Below are positions 14,061 through 23,322 of a stretch of 32,793 nucleotides of DNA, in pieces. Position 1 is the stretch's first letter. Each line of letters begins with the position of its first letter. Below the pieces are notes generated by a model, which was not told the DNA's origin, did no database searches, and saw nothing but the letters and a program-made list of their open reading frames with translations. Made by a program: the position numbers and the translations under genes. The stretch lies in NCBI GenBank assembly GCA_041191405.1, contig JBEEOW010000039.1:1-32793 (forward strand), read 5' to 3'. This DNA comes from JBEEOW01 sp041191405. Its GTDB lineage: Bacteria > Bacteroidota > Bacteroidia > Cytophagales > UBA9547.

Positions 14061-14209
14061 GATAGTGTGGCTATTCGAAATTTGCAATTTCGAATCAGTA
14101 TCTGTGGATTTGCAATCCACATAAACAGTTGTTTATAAAACCAGTTGCTACTATTAAGGATTAAAAATCCTTGGATACGGCTTCCAGATTGCAAATCTGG
14201 AAGAGCCTA
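14061..14209 (-). repeat. Composite hairpin repeat element, copy 2 (full)
   Basis: In plus coordinates the order is: hairpin ATTCGAAATT-TGC-AATTTCGAAT (14073-14095), linker with GTATC, hairpin TGTGGATT-TGC-AATCCACA (14103-14121), a 32-base core (14124-14155), hairpin AAGGATT-AAA-AATCCTT (14156-14172), linker GGATACGG, hairpin CTTCCAGATT-GCA-AATCTGGAAG (14181-14203). The halves are inverted around the core. All four stems are perfectly paired. The core and right half match copy 1 at 2545-2630 in reverse complement. Confidence 0.8.
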
Positions 14210-14244
14210 ACGTTTTAATTATTAACTATTTGCAACACTCGGAA

Positions 14245-14307
14245 GAGCTGAAGACTGAAGACTGAAGAATAACTAAAATAGACACTGTACTTTGTACTTT
14301 GTACTAT
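14245..14307. repeat. Heptanucleotide array, nine units
   Basis: GAGCTGA, AGACTGA, AGACTGA, AGAATAA, CTAAAAT, AGACACT, GTACTTT, GTACTTT, GTACTAT. It ends 2 bases before the stop codon of the minus-strand gene at 14310. Confidence 0.8.
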
Positions 14308-14309
14308 TT

Positions 14310-16634
14310 CTACCTAACAACCTGCACCCAGCCTTTTACAGCTTCGCAACCTTCGTAATTACTTGTATAATAATAAATACCCTCACTTAAACCGTTTGCA
14401 TCCCAATTGTTTTGGTAATTAGAAGAGTTAAATACTTCACCACCCCAACGGTTTACAATGTTTAAATAAATAGGATTTGGTAATTGTGATTTTATTTGCA
14501 ATGCTTCATTTAAACCATCATTATTGGGAGTTATTATATTAGGAACATCTAACTGTACTTTTTTTATTGATACACTATCGGTTTGTGTGCCACATGTATT
14601 AGTTACAGCTACTGAATAAATACCTGTTTGAGTTGCTGTATAATTTTGATTTTTTGAGCCATCTTGCCATACATAACTTACATAACCAGCTCCTGCATTT
14701 AACTCAATTGCATCATTACTACAAGTAACAATACTATCACCAATATTTAAAATAGGTGTATCATCAACAATTACTTGGGTGGTTGCTGTATCTTTAAAAC
14801 AATGATAATCTGCAATTAAACTTGCAGTATAAATACCTGCATTTGCATATTTATATTTAAAAATATTGATATTTTTTGTTACACCATCTCCATAATGCCA
14901 GTTATAATTTGATATAGGATAAGTATTTGTTACTTGAAATACTGTACTATCAACAATACAATTTCTACTTGTATTTATTGCTAAATCCTTTTTTATTAAC
15001 TGAATTTGTACACTATCACTAGCTGAGCCACAAGTATTACTTACTTTTACTGCATATAAACCTTCTTTATTTACAACTAATTGTTGCAAAGTATCTTTTG
15101 TATTCCATTGATAACTAATAAAATTTGCGCCTGCATTTAAAATAGTGTTATTTTTAATACATTGATAAGTATCTCCTAAGTTTACATAAGCAGTACTATC
15201 AACATAAGCATCAACATAAAAAGTATCATAAGTGCATGTATATTGTGCTACTAAGCGTACTTTATACTTGCCTGCTTTGGGGTATTTGTATGTATTACTT
15301 TTATTAATAGCTGTTACTCCATTGCCATAATCCCAATAGTATTTAGTAACAGCTCTAGGATAATTTAAATTAAATACTGTACTATCTCCTAAGCATACCC
15401 TACTAGGTTTTACCTCTGTTAATGTATAAGTAGCTATACTATCTTGAAATGCTGGGTCTAAAAAGTTTGATAAGTAATTACTATATATCCACCCCTCACC
15501 ACGATCAACGACACTTATTCCTTTAAAAAAAGGTTTATCCGTAGAACTTGCATTTTCTAACTTATACAATGAATCTTTGTTAGTAAAATAGATACCTGTT
15601 CCGCATATAAAACGAGAAAATTGTTCACCTCTATGTACTTTATTTGCATATACATAGTTTAGTTTTTCAGGATTATTTAATAAGGTATCTTCCTCTGTAT
15701 CATACCTTAGATATTCAAAACCTAAGCCGTTGTTATTACCAAATTTATATAAATATTTTGAGTTAGGAGAAAATAAATAATCGTATTTGTGATTATCTTT
15801 TGGTAATGTTTTTATTTTGCCAACAATTTTACCGGTACTTTTATCAAATTCTTGTAATATATAAGTAATACTATCAGTATAACTGTCAGTATAAGTTGGG
15901 AAGTGTAACCACTTGCCGTTTGGTGACACCATCATATTTTGACTAATAGTCCAATTGGTTACATAATGAGGGTGTTTGATATTTAACTTTGAAATTATAG
16001 GAGCCTGAATACCACATTCTGTTATCAAGTATGATTTTATGGTAGCATTTCTAATATCTGCAGCTATTAACCATGTATCTATATTGTTTTGATGCTTGGT
16101 TGCCACTATTGATTTATGAAACAAAGCCTCATCTAATTTAGTATCTTTCTCTACTATTTCAATGCTATTTCCCTTTTCTTTAACTATTGCATAATTTAAT
16201 CTATAGTTTATACTTTTGGTTGAATTCGTATCTTCTAGATATTCGCCAGAACTACTTAAAATAGAAAAAATATAATATTTTAGTTTATTACCATTACCAA
16301 CAGGAACTATTAATGATTTAGAATAGTAATAAGTGTGATTCCAGTAATTGTATTGAGGTAAGGTGGTTATTAAACTATCATTTTTGTCATATACATTTAA
16401 TTCAGGGTCAATGAACATTAAAAACTCGCCCGTTTTTTTACAAATTGAAGAATAAATAGTTCGGTCATATACACGTAAAAGATAATTAAATTTACTTGGA
16501 ATAGCCAAAGGTGGATTGGTATTAAAATCAAACCTATACCAGGTACCATTTCCGAGAAATTTAGAGTATGCTTCCTTTTGGGCATTGCAAAAAAGTGGTA
16601 GTAAAATGTATAAAAGAATAAGTATCTTTTTCAT
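14310..16634 (-). CDS. Large secreted protein with PKD domains and T9SS type B (gliding-motility-associated) C-terminal domain
   Basis: I start it at the ATG at 16634 (774 residues), directly before the signal peptide MKKILILLYILLPLFCNAQ. An upstream in-frame ATG at 16673 would translate an intergenic hairpin. The first 400 residues resemble a beta-propeller-like region. Two PKD-type domains follow (VTKYYWDYGNGVTAINKSNT and NYNWHYGDGVTKN), each followed by an Ig-like SYQW/SYVW segment. The end is a type B sorting domain (NIITPNNDGLNEALQI, NRWGGEVF, GIYYYTSNYEGCEAVKGWVQ). Type B cargo usually depends on a dedicated PorP/SprF-like partner; one is encoded at 30810. It probably forms an operon with the upstream 937-residue protein. 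Confidence 0.88.
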   Translation of the reverse strand: MKKILILLYILLPLFCNAQKEAYSKFLGNGTWYRFDFNTNPPLAIPSKFNYLLRVYDRTIYSSICKKTGEFLMFIDPELNVYDKNDSLITTLPQYNYWNHTYYYSKSLIVPVGNGNKLKYYIFSILSSSGEYLEDTNSTKSINYRLNYAIVKEKGNSIEIVEKDTKLDEALFHKSIVATKHQNNIDTWLIAADIRNATIKSYLITECGIQAPIISKLNIKHPHYVTNWTISQNMMVSPNGKWLHFPTYTDSYTDSITYILQEFDKSTGKIVGKIKTLPKDNHKYDYLFSPNSKYLYKFGNNNGLGFEYLRYDTEEDTLLNNPEKLNYVYANKVHRGEQFSRFICGTGIYFTNKDSLYKLENASSTDKPFFKGISVVDRGEGWIYSNYLSNFLDPAFQDSIATYTLTEVKPSRVCLGDSTVFNLNYPRAVTKYYWDYGNGVTAINKSNTYKYPKAGKYKVRLVAQYTCTYDTFYVDAYVDSTAYVNLGDTYQCIKNNTILNAGANFISYQWNTKDTLQQLVVNKEGLYAVKVSNTCGSASDSVQIQLIKKDLAINTSRNCIVDSTVFQVTNTYPISNYNWHYGDGVTKNINIFKYKYANAGIYTASLIADYHCFKDTATTQVIVDDTPILNIGDSIVTCSNDAIELNAGAGYVSYVWQDGSKNQNYTATQTGIYSVAVTNTCGTQTDSVSIKKVQLDVPNIITPNNDGLNEALQIKSQLPNPIYLNIVNRWGGEVFNSSNYQNNWDANGLSEGIYYYTSNYEGCEAVKGWVQVVR

Positions 16635-16642
16635 AACAATTA

Positions 16643-16668
16643 AAGGGTTGGTATTGCAACCAACCCTT
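16643..16668 (-). promoter_or_regulatory. Intergenic hairpin before the type B cargo gene
   Basis: A perfect 10-bp stem AAGGGTTGGT/ACCAACCCTT (16643-16652 with 16659-16668) with a 6-base loop, 8 bases upstream of the ATG at 16634. It lacks a long T run, so it could be a weak terminator, an mRNA-stabilising stem or a translation-control element between two linked genes. Confidence 0.5.
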
Positions 16669-16691
16669 ATCAATAATTAAGTATAAATGAA

Positions 16692-19505
16692 TTATTCTTT
16701 TACTAGTTTTGTAACCGTTTTAGATGTCCCATTTACTATAAACTCACAGAAATACAAACCTTGGTGTAAGTTTGCTGTATTGATATTTACAGTTTGCTTT
16801 CCTTGGCTATAATCAGCCACTGTACTTACTACAATATTACCAATAATATCAGTAAGGTTAATAGTTACTGATGCTGATTCTGCTAATTCAAATTCAATAT
16901 TGGTATTGTCAGTAGCTGGGTTAGGATATACATTTAACTTAAATGCATTATCTGATGCTATAAGATTTGTTTGTGACTCATGCTCAATATGGTCCACATC
17001 ATTTGCTTCACCAGTTCTATAAATATTAGGCGTACATCCATTCAATAAGAAATATGTTTGACGTATATATCCATTATTCTTACTAATATAGAAAAAATTT
17101 GGGGACGAAAATAATGCATAGCCTGTACCATTCCATGCACTAATATTCATTACAGGTTTTGAGAAAAACTGAGCATCAGTTGGTGAGTAAAATGCTTGCC
17201 ATACAGCCCCATCTTGAATGTTTGCACTGTAAATTACTTCACTCGCAGGGTTGATTGAGAAATTTCCATTGGTAATAATACCTGGCATAATTTCTCTTAT
17301 AGGATTAGCGACAGTTACATCTCTTATCACTCTTATGTTACCTTGTGAAGAAGCATAAGCTATTCCTTTGGCATCGTAAGCTACTAAATTTGTACCCTCT
17401 TTTACCGGTTGTGGATCAACTGTTGTTCTAGTTATCGTTCCAACTGTATTGTACGCAGACAATATTACAACACCACTTTTATCTTCAACTATATACAATT
17501 TATTATTTACTACTACAGCTTCTGTACTTTTAAGTGATACGTTAGAAACAATTTGAGTTCTAAATCCTTTTTGACCAGAGTTAAAAGCAGCTAATTGAAT
17601 TTTATTAATATCCTTATTATTATCAATATAATATAGATAACCATCACTTACTGTTAGTAATGCTTGAGCATCAGGTAGAGGCGATACAGGATAAGGAGCA
17701 CTCCATCCATTTACATCATAATTAGCATTTTCAAATACTACAATGTTATTATTGGTTTCATCAATTGCATAAATACTAGCTTTGCCATAATATGGCTCAT
17801 CAATTAATAATTTGGGGGCATAATGACCATCATATATAAAATAATTATCCCAACGATTTACAGTAGAATTCCATCTTATTGTCGCTAAACCAGCATTACC
17901 ATAATTATACGTTCCTGAATAAAATAAATTTCCTTTTTTATTTGAAACAAAGTTACTTTTTTCTCCATTATCATCAACTTTTGTAGGTATTTGCTCCCAT
18001 ACATAAGGATTCGCAACAGTATTAAGAGTATTAGTAATGCCATCAAACCAACCTGGTGTAGTTTTAGTTGTGATACTTTGTGATACGGTACAACCATTCG
18101 CATCGGTTACTCTTACAGAAGGCGTTTCTGTTGCATTTTGAGACCATTGATATGGTGTAATTCCAATTGTTGATTTATTATTTGTTATTGTTCCTGATGT
18201 TGCTCCGATTGTATTCAAGTTCCATAAGCCATCCCATGCATAAGTATAAGGAGCAGTTCCATTATTAAATGTAGCAATTAAATAATTAATATTTGCATTA
18301 CACAAAGTATAAGGGTTAGTTTTATTGAACGTCACCATTAAAGGTGCATATTTTTGAGCAATAGTAAGCTTTTGTGTCTTAGTAGTTCCGTCGGAATAAC
18401 TTAATGTTACAATAACATCACCACCTGATGGTATATTGCCAGTAGAAGACCAAGGATATGAAATTGCAGCTAATGTAGTTGCCCATTGTCCAGATGTTGG
18501 GCTTTGTGCAGTCCAGCCTTGAGGTAAAGTCCATTGTACATTAGTTACTCCACATGTATTAAAAGATGCAGTATAATTAACTTGTTGTTGACCACAGTTT
18601 AATACCGTTGGTCCTGTAAGTGTTATTAATCTATCATAAGCTTCGGCAGTAACATTGTAATTTATAGTTCTCGATTTTCCATCAGCAAATTCTATAAAAG
18701 CTGTAACAGTACCTCCTTTGGGAAGATTAGCGCTATTTGCATTGTAAGTGTTTACATTAATATTGGTTAATCTAAAATCGCCAACTAATGCTCCTGTTGT
18801 TGACCAACCTTGTGGTAATGTCCAAGTAATTTTAGCTACACCACAATTGTCTAGATTTAATTGATAACTAGCACTTTGTTGTCCACAAACCAAATTAGTA
18901 GGACCAGTGATTGAAATTGGTAAATAATCAGGGTCAGAACATGCACTTAAAACAAGTTTAACATTTAATGAAGGTGTTCTATTATGATCTTCTTTAACAA
19001 ACCATTCTCTATATAATGAATTATCCCTATAGTACTCTTCTGTATTTCTACTTAAATAAAAGACATCTACTGCAGGCCATTGACTTTTGGTTTTACCTAA
19101 TAATGATCCTGAGCAATCACCTCCCAATGTTTGTCCTCCTCCTTTAAACTGTTCTTGTAAATTCCAATTCGGATCATCGGATCTATACCATGTATATTTC
19201 CAATATCTATTGTTACCAATTGGGTCATAAAGAGAACCTAATACATCATTGAAATAATATTTTTTATTAGGTTCGCAATTATAAATATATTGAGATTGAC
19301 AAAGTGTGCTACTGTATGGTGCAGGTTTGCTACATGTTGAATTACCTAGTATTGGTGGAGCTGGCGCTTCTATTGTTGGTGGAGCTAAACTGTCATCCTC
19401 ACTTTGAGCATAAACCCCATCCCCAAAACTTACTACAAACAGCAATAAAAATATTTTAAAATTGACAAGCGAATATCGCTTCAGCGTTTGTTTAAATTGT
19501 TTCAT
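16692..19505 (-). CDS. Large secreted protein with Ig-like repeats and T9SS type A sorting domain
   Basis: The 937-residue protein starts with a basic region and signal segment (FKIFLLLFVVSFGDGVYAQ). The N-terminal 190 residues are Cys-containing and unassigned. Two tandem Ig-like repeats follow, each with GPTnL.CGQQ, a conserved Cys-Gly-Val and WTLPQGW, and ending in a strand of the SDGTTKTQ type. A SprB-like segment comes next (GTAPYTYAWDGLW, VRVTDANGCTVSQS), then a beta-propeller-like region (YLYYIDNNKDINKIQL). The type A domain closes it: LNVYPNPATDNTNIEF, GLYFCEF, KTVTKLVKE. It is probably a surface or released adhesin-like protein. The downstream type B cargo gene starts 57 bases after its stop. 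Confidence 0.88.
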   Translation of the reverse strand: MKQFKQTLKRYSLVNFKIFLLLFVVSFGDGVYAQSEDDSLAPPTIEAPAPPILGNSTCSKPAPYSSTLCQSQYIYNCEPNKKYYFNDVLGSLYDPIGNNRYWKYTWYRSDDPNWNLQEQFKGGGQTLGGDCSGSLLGKTKSQWPAVDVFYLSRNTEEYYRDNSLYREWFVKEDHNRTPSLNVKLVLSACSDPDYLPISITGPTNLVCGQQSASYQLNLDNCGVAKITWTLPQGWSTTGALVGDFRLTNINVNTYNANSANLPKGGTVTAFIEFADGKSRTINYNVTAEAYDRLITLTGPTVLNCGQQQVNYTASFNTCGVTNVQWTLPQGWTAQSPTSGQWATTLAAISYPWSSTGNIPSGGDVIVTLSYSDGTTKTQKLTIAQKYAPLMVTFNKTNPYTLCNANINYLIATFNNGTAPYTYAWDGLWNLNTIGATSGTITNNKSTIGITPYQWSQNATETPSVRVTDANGCTVSQSITTKTTPGWFDGITNTLNTVANPYVWEQIPTKVDDNGEKSNFVSNKKGNLFYSGTYNYGNAGLATIRWNSTVNRWDNYFIYDGHYAPKLLIDEPYYGKASIYAIDETNNNIVVFENANYDVNGWSAPYPVSPLPDAQALLTVSDGYLYYIDNNKDINKIQLAAFNSGQKGFRTQIVSNVSLKSTEAVVVNNKLYIVEDKSGVVILSAYNTVGTITRTTVDPQPVKEGTNLVAYDAKGIAYASSQGNIRVIRDVTVANPIREIMPGIITNGNFSINPASEVIYSANIQDGAVWQAFYSPTDAQFFSKPVMNISAWNGTGYALFSSPNFFYISKNNGYIRQTYFLLNGCTPNIYRTGEANDVDHIEHESQTNLIASDNAFKLNVYPNPATDNTNIEFELAESASVTINLTDIIGNIVVSTVADYSQGKQTVNINTANLHQGLYFCEFIVNGTSKTVTKLVKE

Positions 19506-19691
19506 AATTTGATTTTTTCGTTATGGGATGTAAAAACAGAAAAAAAAAAAACACTTTTCCTAATTTTTCGTTTAAAACTTTCTTTTTTCTTGAAACATTA
19601 CAATTGAGTATTGAATTGGTTATATAAAAAGATGAAATGTTGTTTTAGGTGTATATACAGGCAATATGCTTAATTTCAAAAAAATGACCTC

Positions 19692-19730
19692 AAAAAAAGC
19701 CACACCTTATTTTAATAAAGTGTGGCTTTT
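19692..19730 (-). terminator. Terminator after accC
   Basis: Stem AAAAGCCACAC/GTGTGGCTTTT (19695-19705 with 19720-19730) with extra AT pairing inside. On the minus strand it ends in a run of seven T. It lies 21 bases after the accC stop. The rest of the gap to the next gene (19506-19691) is AT-rich and includes a run of 12 A; I see no convincing promoter there. Confidence 0.88.
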
Positions 19731-19751
19731 AAATTGGTTAAGATTTCTCTC

Positions 19752-21095
19752 TTAGATTTGAGAAAAATCATAAGTATCAAGATATGAAGTATTGAATATT
19801 CCTGATTTAAAGGTAGCATCATCCATCATTTTGATATGGAATGGAATAGTAGTTTTAATACCTTCAATTACAAATTCTTGTAATGCACGTTTCATTCTTG
19901 CTAATCCTTCCTCACGATTATCAGCTGTAATGATTAACTTAGCAATCATTGAGTCGTAATTTGAAGGAATTGTATAACCTGAATATACGTGTGTATCAAC
20001 TCTTACTCCTTTACCACCAGGTAAGTGCAAGTTTGTGATTTTTCCTGGACTTGGTCTGAAACCATTTTTAGGATCCTCAGCATTGATACGGCACTCAATT
20101 GAATATTTATTTGGGAATCTACTTTCTGAAGATAATGGCTGACCTGAAGCTACACGAATTTGCTCTTTCACTAAGTCAAAATCTGTTACTTCTTCAGTAA
20201 TTGGGTGCTCTACTTGGATACGAGTATTCATTTCCATAAAATAGAATTCACCAAATTTATCCACTAAAAACTCAAATGTACCTGCACCTTCGTAATTGAT
20301 AATTTTAGCACCTGCAATAGCAGCGTCACCCATACGTTTACGTAAATCGTCAGTGATAATAGGAGAAGGAGTTTCTTCAATTAATTTTTGGTGACGACGT
20401 TGAATACTACAGTCACGCTCCGAGAAGTGAACTACATTACCTTTGCCATCGCCCATCACTTGAATTTCAACGTGACGAGGTTCTACAACAAATTTTTCAA
20501 GGTATAACTCATCGTTACCAAATGCTGCACCTGATTCCATTTTAGCATCATTCCATGCTTTTTCAAATCCATCAGCATCGTGTACAATACGCATACCTCT
20601 ACCACCACCACCAGCTGTAGCTTTTAAAATTACAGGATATTTTACTTTCTCTGCAATTTTCAAACCTTCTTCAATTGATTTTAATAAACCATCTGAACCT
20701 GGAACTGTTGGTACTCCAGCTTTTTTCATGTACGACTTAGCAGTTGCTTTATCGCCCATTGCATTAATCATTTCAGGGGTTGGACCTATAAATTTAATTT
20801 TATAGTCTTGGCAGATTTTAGAAAACTCAGCATTTTCCGACAAGAAACCATATCCTGGGTGAATTGCATCAGCATTTGTAATTTCAGCAGCCGAAATAAT
20901 ATTTGGAATACTTAAGTATGAAAGTGTTCCAAGTGCTGGCCCTATACAAACAGCTTCGTCCGCAAAGCGAACATGTAAACTATCTTTATCAGCAGTTGAA
21001 TAAACCGCTACAGTTTTGATTCCTAATTCTTTACATGCTCTAATTACTCTTAGAGCTATTTCGCCACGATTGGCTATCAGTACTTTATTAATCAC
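19752..21095 (-). CDS. accC: Acetyl-CoA carboxylase, biotin carboxylase subunit
   Basis: AccC carboxylates the biotin on AccB using ATP and bicarbonate, the first half-reaction of malonyl-CoA synthesis. The 447-residue length is normal. It shows the N-terminal KVLIANRGEIALRVIRACKE, ATP-grasp residues Lys116 and Lys158 with the GGGGRGMR loop (162-169), and the active-site MEMNTRIQVEHPITEEVT. The start is GTG at 21093-21095; the family N-terminus begins exactly there. An 11-base direct repeat (ATATTCAAAGC, twice) lies directly upstream. It is separated from accB by 112 bases containing a terminator-like hairpin, which could lower its expression relative to accB. Confidence 0.97.
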   Translation of the reverse strand: MINKVLIANRGEIALRVIRACKELGIKTVAVYSTADKDSLHVRFADEAVCIGPALGTLSYLSIPNIISAAEITNADAIHPGYGFLSENAEFSKICQDYKIKFIGPTPEMINAMGDKATAKSYMKKAGVPTVPGSDGLLKSIEEGLKIAEKVKYPVILKATAGGGGRGMRIVHDADGFEKAWNDAKMESGAAFGNDELYLEKFVVEPRHVEIQVMGDGKGNVVHFSERDCSIQRRHQKLIEETPSPIITDDLRKRMGDAAIAGAKIINYEGAGTFEFLVDKFGEFYFMEMNTRIQVEHPITEEVTDFDLVKEQIRVASGQPLSSESRFPNKYSIECRINAEDPKNGFRPSPGKITNLHLPGGKGVRVDTHVYSGYTIPSNYDSMIAKLIITADNREEGLARMKRALQEFVIEGIKTTIPFHIKMMDDATFKSGIFNTSYLDTYDFSQI

Positions 21096-21134
21096 GCTTT
21101 GAATATTAAGCTTTGAATATATTTTTTGATATAA

Positions 21135-21190
21135 ATAAAAATGAAGTGATATAATTTTTTCTTATAGGAATAAATTACATCACTTCATTT
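21135..21190 (-). terminator. Terminator-like hairpin between accB and accC
   Basis: AAATGAAGTGAT (21139-21150) pairs perfectly with ATCACTTCATTT (21179-21190), and TAATTT/AAATTA extend the stem after one mismatch. On the minus strand the stem runs into ATTTTTATTTATAT. It interrupts an otherwise tight operon. Confidence 0.65.
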
Positions 21191-21207
21191 CATATTGTTT
21201 TGTTTAA

Positions 21208-21699
21208 TCAAGAAGGATCAACAAGGAATAATGGTTGGTCAAACTCTACAGGAGTAGCATTATCAACCAATACTTTAACTATTCTACCTGAAATATCAGA
21301 TTCGATTTCGTTGAATAATTTCATAGCTTCAATGATACAAACTACTTGCCCTTTACTTACATCCGAACCAGCAGATACAAAAGCATCAATTTCTGGTTTT
21401 GGAGAAGAATAGAAAGTACCAATCATTGGAGATTTGATAGTTACATATTTGCTAGTTTCGTCAGCAGCTGGCGCAGCAGCAGAAGTTGAAGGTGCAGCAG
21501 CAGGTGCTTGAGCAACAGGTGCAGCTTGAACTTGAGGTGCATATACTTGCTGAGGTGCAGCTTGTGTATAAACTTGCTCAATTACTTTACCTGAATTTCT
21601 TTTGGTTGAAACCTTGAATGCTTCAGTTTCAATATTCACTTCATCTAAACCAGAGTTTGCGATAAAGTCAAGTAATTTTTGAATATCTTTTGCTTCCAT
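21208..21699 (-). CDS. accB: Acetyl-CoA carboxylase biotin carboxyl carrier protein
   Basis: AccB carries the biotin that shuttles CO2 between biotin carboxylase and carboxyltransferase. The 163-residue protein has an N-terminal domain (MEAKDIQKLLDFIANSGLDE), an Ala/Pro/Gln-rich flexible linker (about residues 46-82), and a C-terminal biotinyl domain with PMIGTFYSSP and the biotinylation motif EAMKL at Lys127, followed by FNEIESDISG. The carboxyltransferase genes are not in the window. It begins 19 bases after efp and precedes accC in the usual order. Confidence 0.97.
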   Translation of the reverse strand: MEAKDIQKLLDFIANSGLDEVNIETEAFKVSTKRNSGKVIEQVYTQAAPQQVYAPQVQAAPVAQAPAAAPSTSAAAPAADETSKYVTIKSPMIGTFYSSPKPEIDAFVSAGSDVSKGQVVCIIEAMKLFNEIESDISGRIVKVLVDNATPVEFDQPLFLVDPS

Positions 21700-21718
21700 A
21701 ATATTGTATAAAATAGGA

Positions 21719-22282
21719 TTATTTTACTCTCTCTGAATATGAATTATCTCTTGTATCAACTTTGATAACTTCGTCTTGCTCAATAAACAAAGGCACATTT
21801 ATAACCATTCCTGTTTCTAAAGTAGCTTGTTTAGTTGCATTAGTTGAAGTATTTCCTTTAACTGCAGGCTCAGTATAAGTTACAGTCATTATAACAAATG
21901 GAGGTAACTCGCATAATAATGGAGTTTCTGTTTCTGCATGGAAAAGAATATCAACATCCTGACCATCTTTCATCAAACCTGGTTTTTCAACCATTTTATC
22001 ATCAAGGGTCACTTGCTCAAAAGATTCTTTATCCATAAAGTTATAACCGTAGTCATCTTTATAAAGAAACTGATGTGGACGACGCTCAATACGAGCAGTA
22101 TTTACCGATACACCTGCATTGAAAGTGTTATCTAATACTTTACCCGTTTTAATATTTTTTAATTTAGTTCTAACAAAAGCAGGACCTTTTCCTGGTTTTA
22201 CGTGAAGAAACTCTGTAATGATATAAAGGTCATTGTTATATTCAATACACAATCCGTTTCTAAAATCTGCAGTAGTTGCCAT
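21719..22282 (-). CDS. efp: Translation elongation factor P
   Basis: EF-P relieves ribosome stalling at consecutive prolines. The 187-residue length and three-domain plan are normal. The domain I tip loop is HVKPGKGPAFVRTKL, with Lys32 at the position that is modified in many bacteria. The C-terminal domain contains the signature around VITVTYTEPAVKG and closes with EVIKVDTRDNSYSERVK. No epmA or epmB homologue lies nearby, so the modification state is unknown. It is embedded between fabH (gap 24 bases) and accB (gap 19 bases), an arrangement common with accB in many bacteria. Confidence 0.97.
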   Translation of the reverse strand: MATTADFRNGLCIEYNNDLYIITEFLHVKPGKGPAFVRTKLKNIKTGKVLDNTFNAGVSVNTARIERRPHQFLYKDDYGYNFMDKESFEQVTLDDKMVEKPGLMKDGQDVDILFHAETETPLLCELPPFVIMTVTYTEPAVKGNTSTNATKQATLETGMVINVPLFIEQDEVIKVDTRDNSYSERVK

Positions 22283-22306
22283 TAGAAGTTATATATAATT
22301 TTTTAG

Positions 22307-23305
22307 TTATTTAGCGTCATAAGCCCACTTAAGGTACATTGCACCCCAAGTAAATCCACCACCGAAAGCTGCTAACATAATGTTATCACCTTTTTTGAAT
22401 TTATGTTCAAAATCCATAAATACAAGAGGGATAGTAGCAGCAGTAGTATTTCCGTAACGTTCAATATTGATTAAAACTTTATCAGGATCAATACCTATAC
22501 GGTTTGCGGTAGCATCAATAATTCTTTTGTTTGCCTGATGTGCTACAAGATAAGCGATATTTTCACCATTAAGGTTATTTCTCTCTACAACTTCAGCAGA
22601 TACATCGGCCATTTTGGTAACTGCAAATTTGAATACAGTTGGTCCGTCTTGGTAAGCATATTGCTCACCTTTATCAAGAATTTCGTGCGTGATTGGGTAT
22701 CTACTTCCACCTGCTTTTGCATTAAGGTGTGGGTATCCAGCGCCATCCGTTTTAAGTTCTTGATCAATAACACCATTGCCTTCAGTATTAGGTTCAACTA
22801 ACACAGCACCAGCGCCATCTCCAAAAATAATACAAGTTGTACGGTCAGTATAGTCAACAATCGACGACATTTTATCAGCACCAATTACAACAACTTTTTT
22901 GTGTTTACCACTTTCAACATAAGCTACAGCATTTGAAAGTGCAAACAAGAAACCTGAACAAGCAGCTTGTAAATCATAACTCCAAGCGTTTTTCATTCCA
23001 ACCATATCGCAAACCATGTTTGCAGTAGATGGGAAAATAAAATCAGGAGTTACAGTAGCAACAATTACTAAATCCACATCAAGTGGGTCAGTGTTAGTTT
23101 TCTTTAATAAATCCCTCACAGCATGTTCACACATGTGCGAAGTCCCCATCCCTTCACCTTTTAAAATACGGCGTTCTTTAATTCCTGTACGAGAGGTTAT
23201 CCACTCGTCAGAAGTTTCAACCATTTTCTCAAGTTCTTGGTTGGTAAGTACATATTCGGGAACGTATCCACCAACGCCAGTGATGGCAGCAGTAATTTTT
23301 GTCAT
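22307..23305 (-). CDS. fabH: Beta-ketoacyl-ACP synthase III
   Basis: FabH condenses an acyl-CoA with malonyl-ACP to start fatty acid synthesis. The 332-residue length is normal. The catalytic triad is visible: Cys116 in AACSGF, His256 in VAHQANKRI and Asn286 in ERYGNTTAATIPL. The N-terminal TSDEWITSRTGIKERRI is typical of the family. Primer specificity (acetyl or branched) is not readable, though branched chains are common in Bacteroidota. It follows plsX after a 39-base gap holding a terminator-like stem. Confidence 0.97.
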   Translation of the reverse strand: MTKITAAITGVGGYVPEYVLTNQELEKMVETSDEWITSRTGIKERRILKGEGMGTSHMCEHAVRDLLKKTNTDPLDVDLVIVATVTPDFIFPSTANMVCDMVGMKNAWSYDLQAACSGFLFALSNAVAYVESGKHKKVVVIGADKMSSIVDYTDRTTCIIFGDGAGAVLVEPNTEGNGVIDQELKTDGAGYPHLNAKAGGSRYPITHEILDKGEQYAYQDGPTVFKFAVTKMADVSAEVVERNNLNGENIAYLVAHQANKRIIDATANRIGIDPDKVLINIERYGNTTAATIPLVFMDFEHKFKKGDNIMLAAFGGGFTWGAMYLKWAYDAK

Positions 23306-23322
23306 TTAAAATATATTATTCC

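Noticed and set aside
16635..16673. N-terminal extension of the type B cargo protein from the ATG at 16673
   Set aside because: These codons are the arms of a perfect hairpin, and the downstream ATG at 16634 starts a standard signal peptide.
19540..19551. Run of 12 A upstream of the 937-residue protein gene as a phase-variation tract
   Set aside because: It is outside the coding region, and no promoter is recognisable around it, so any effect cannot be supported.
22307..23305. ORFs on the opposite strand within fabH
   Set aside because: fabH is complete with its Cys-His-Asn triad; the opposite frames have no family features.
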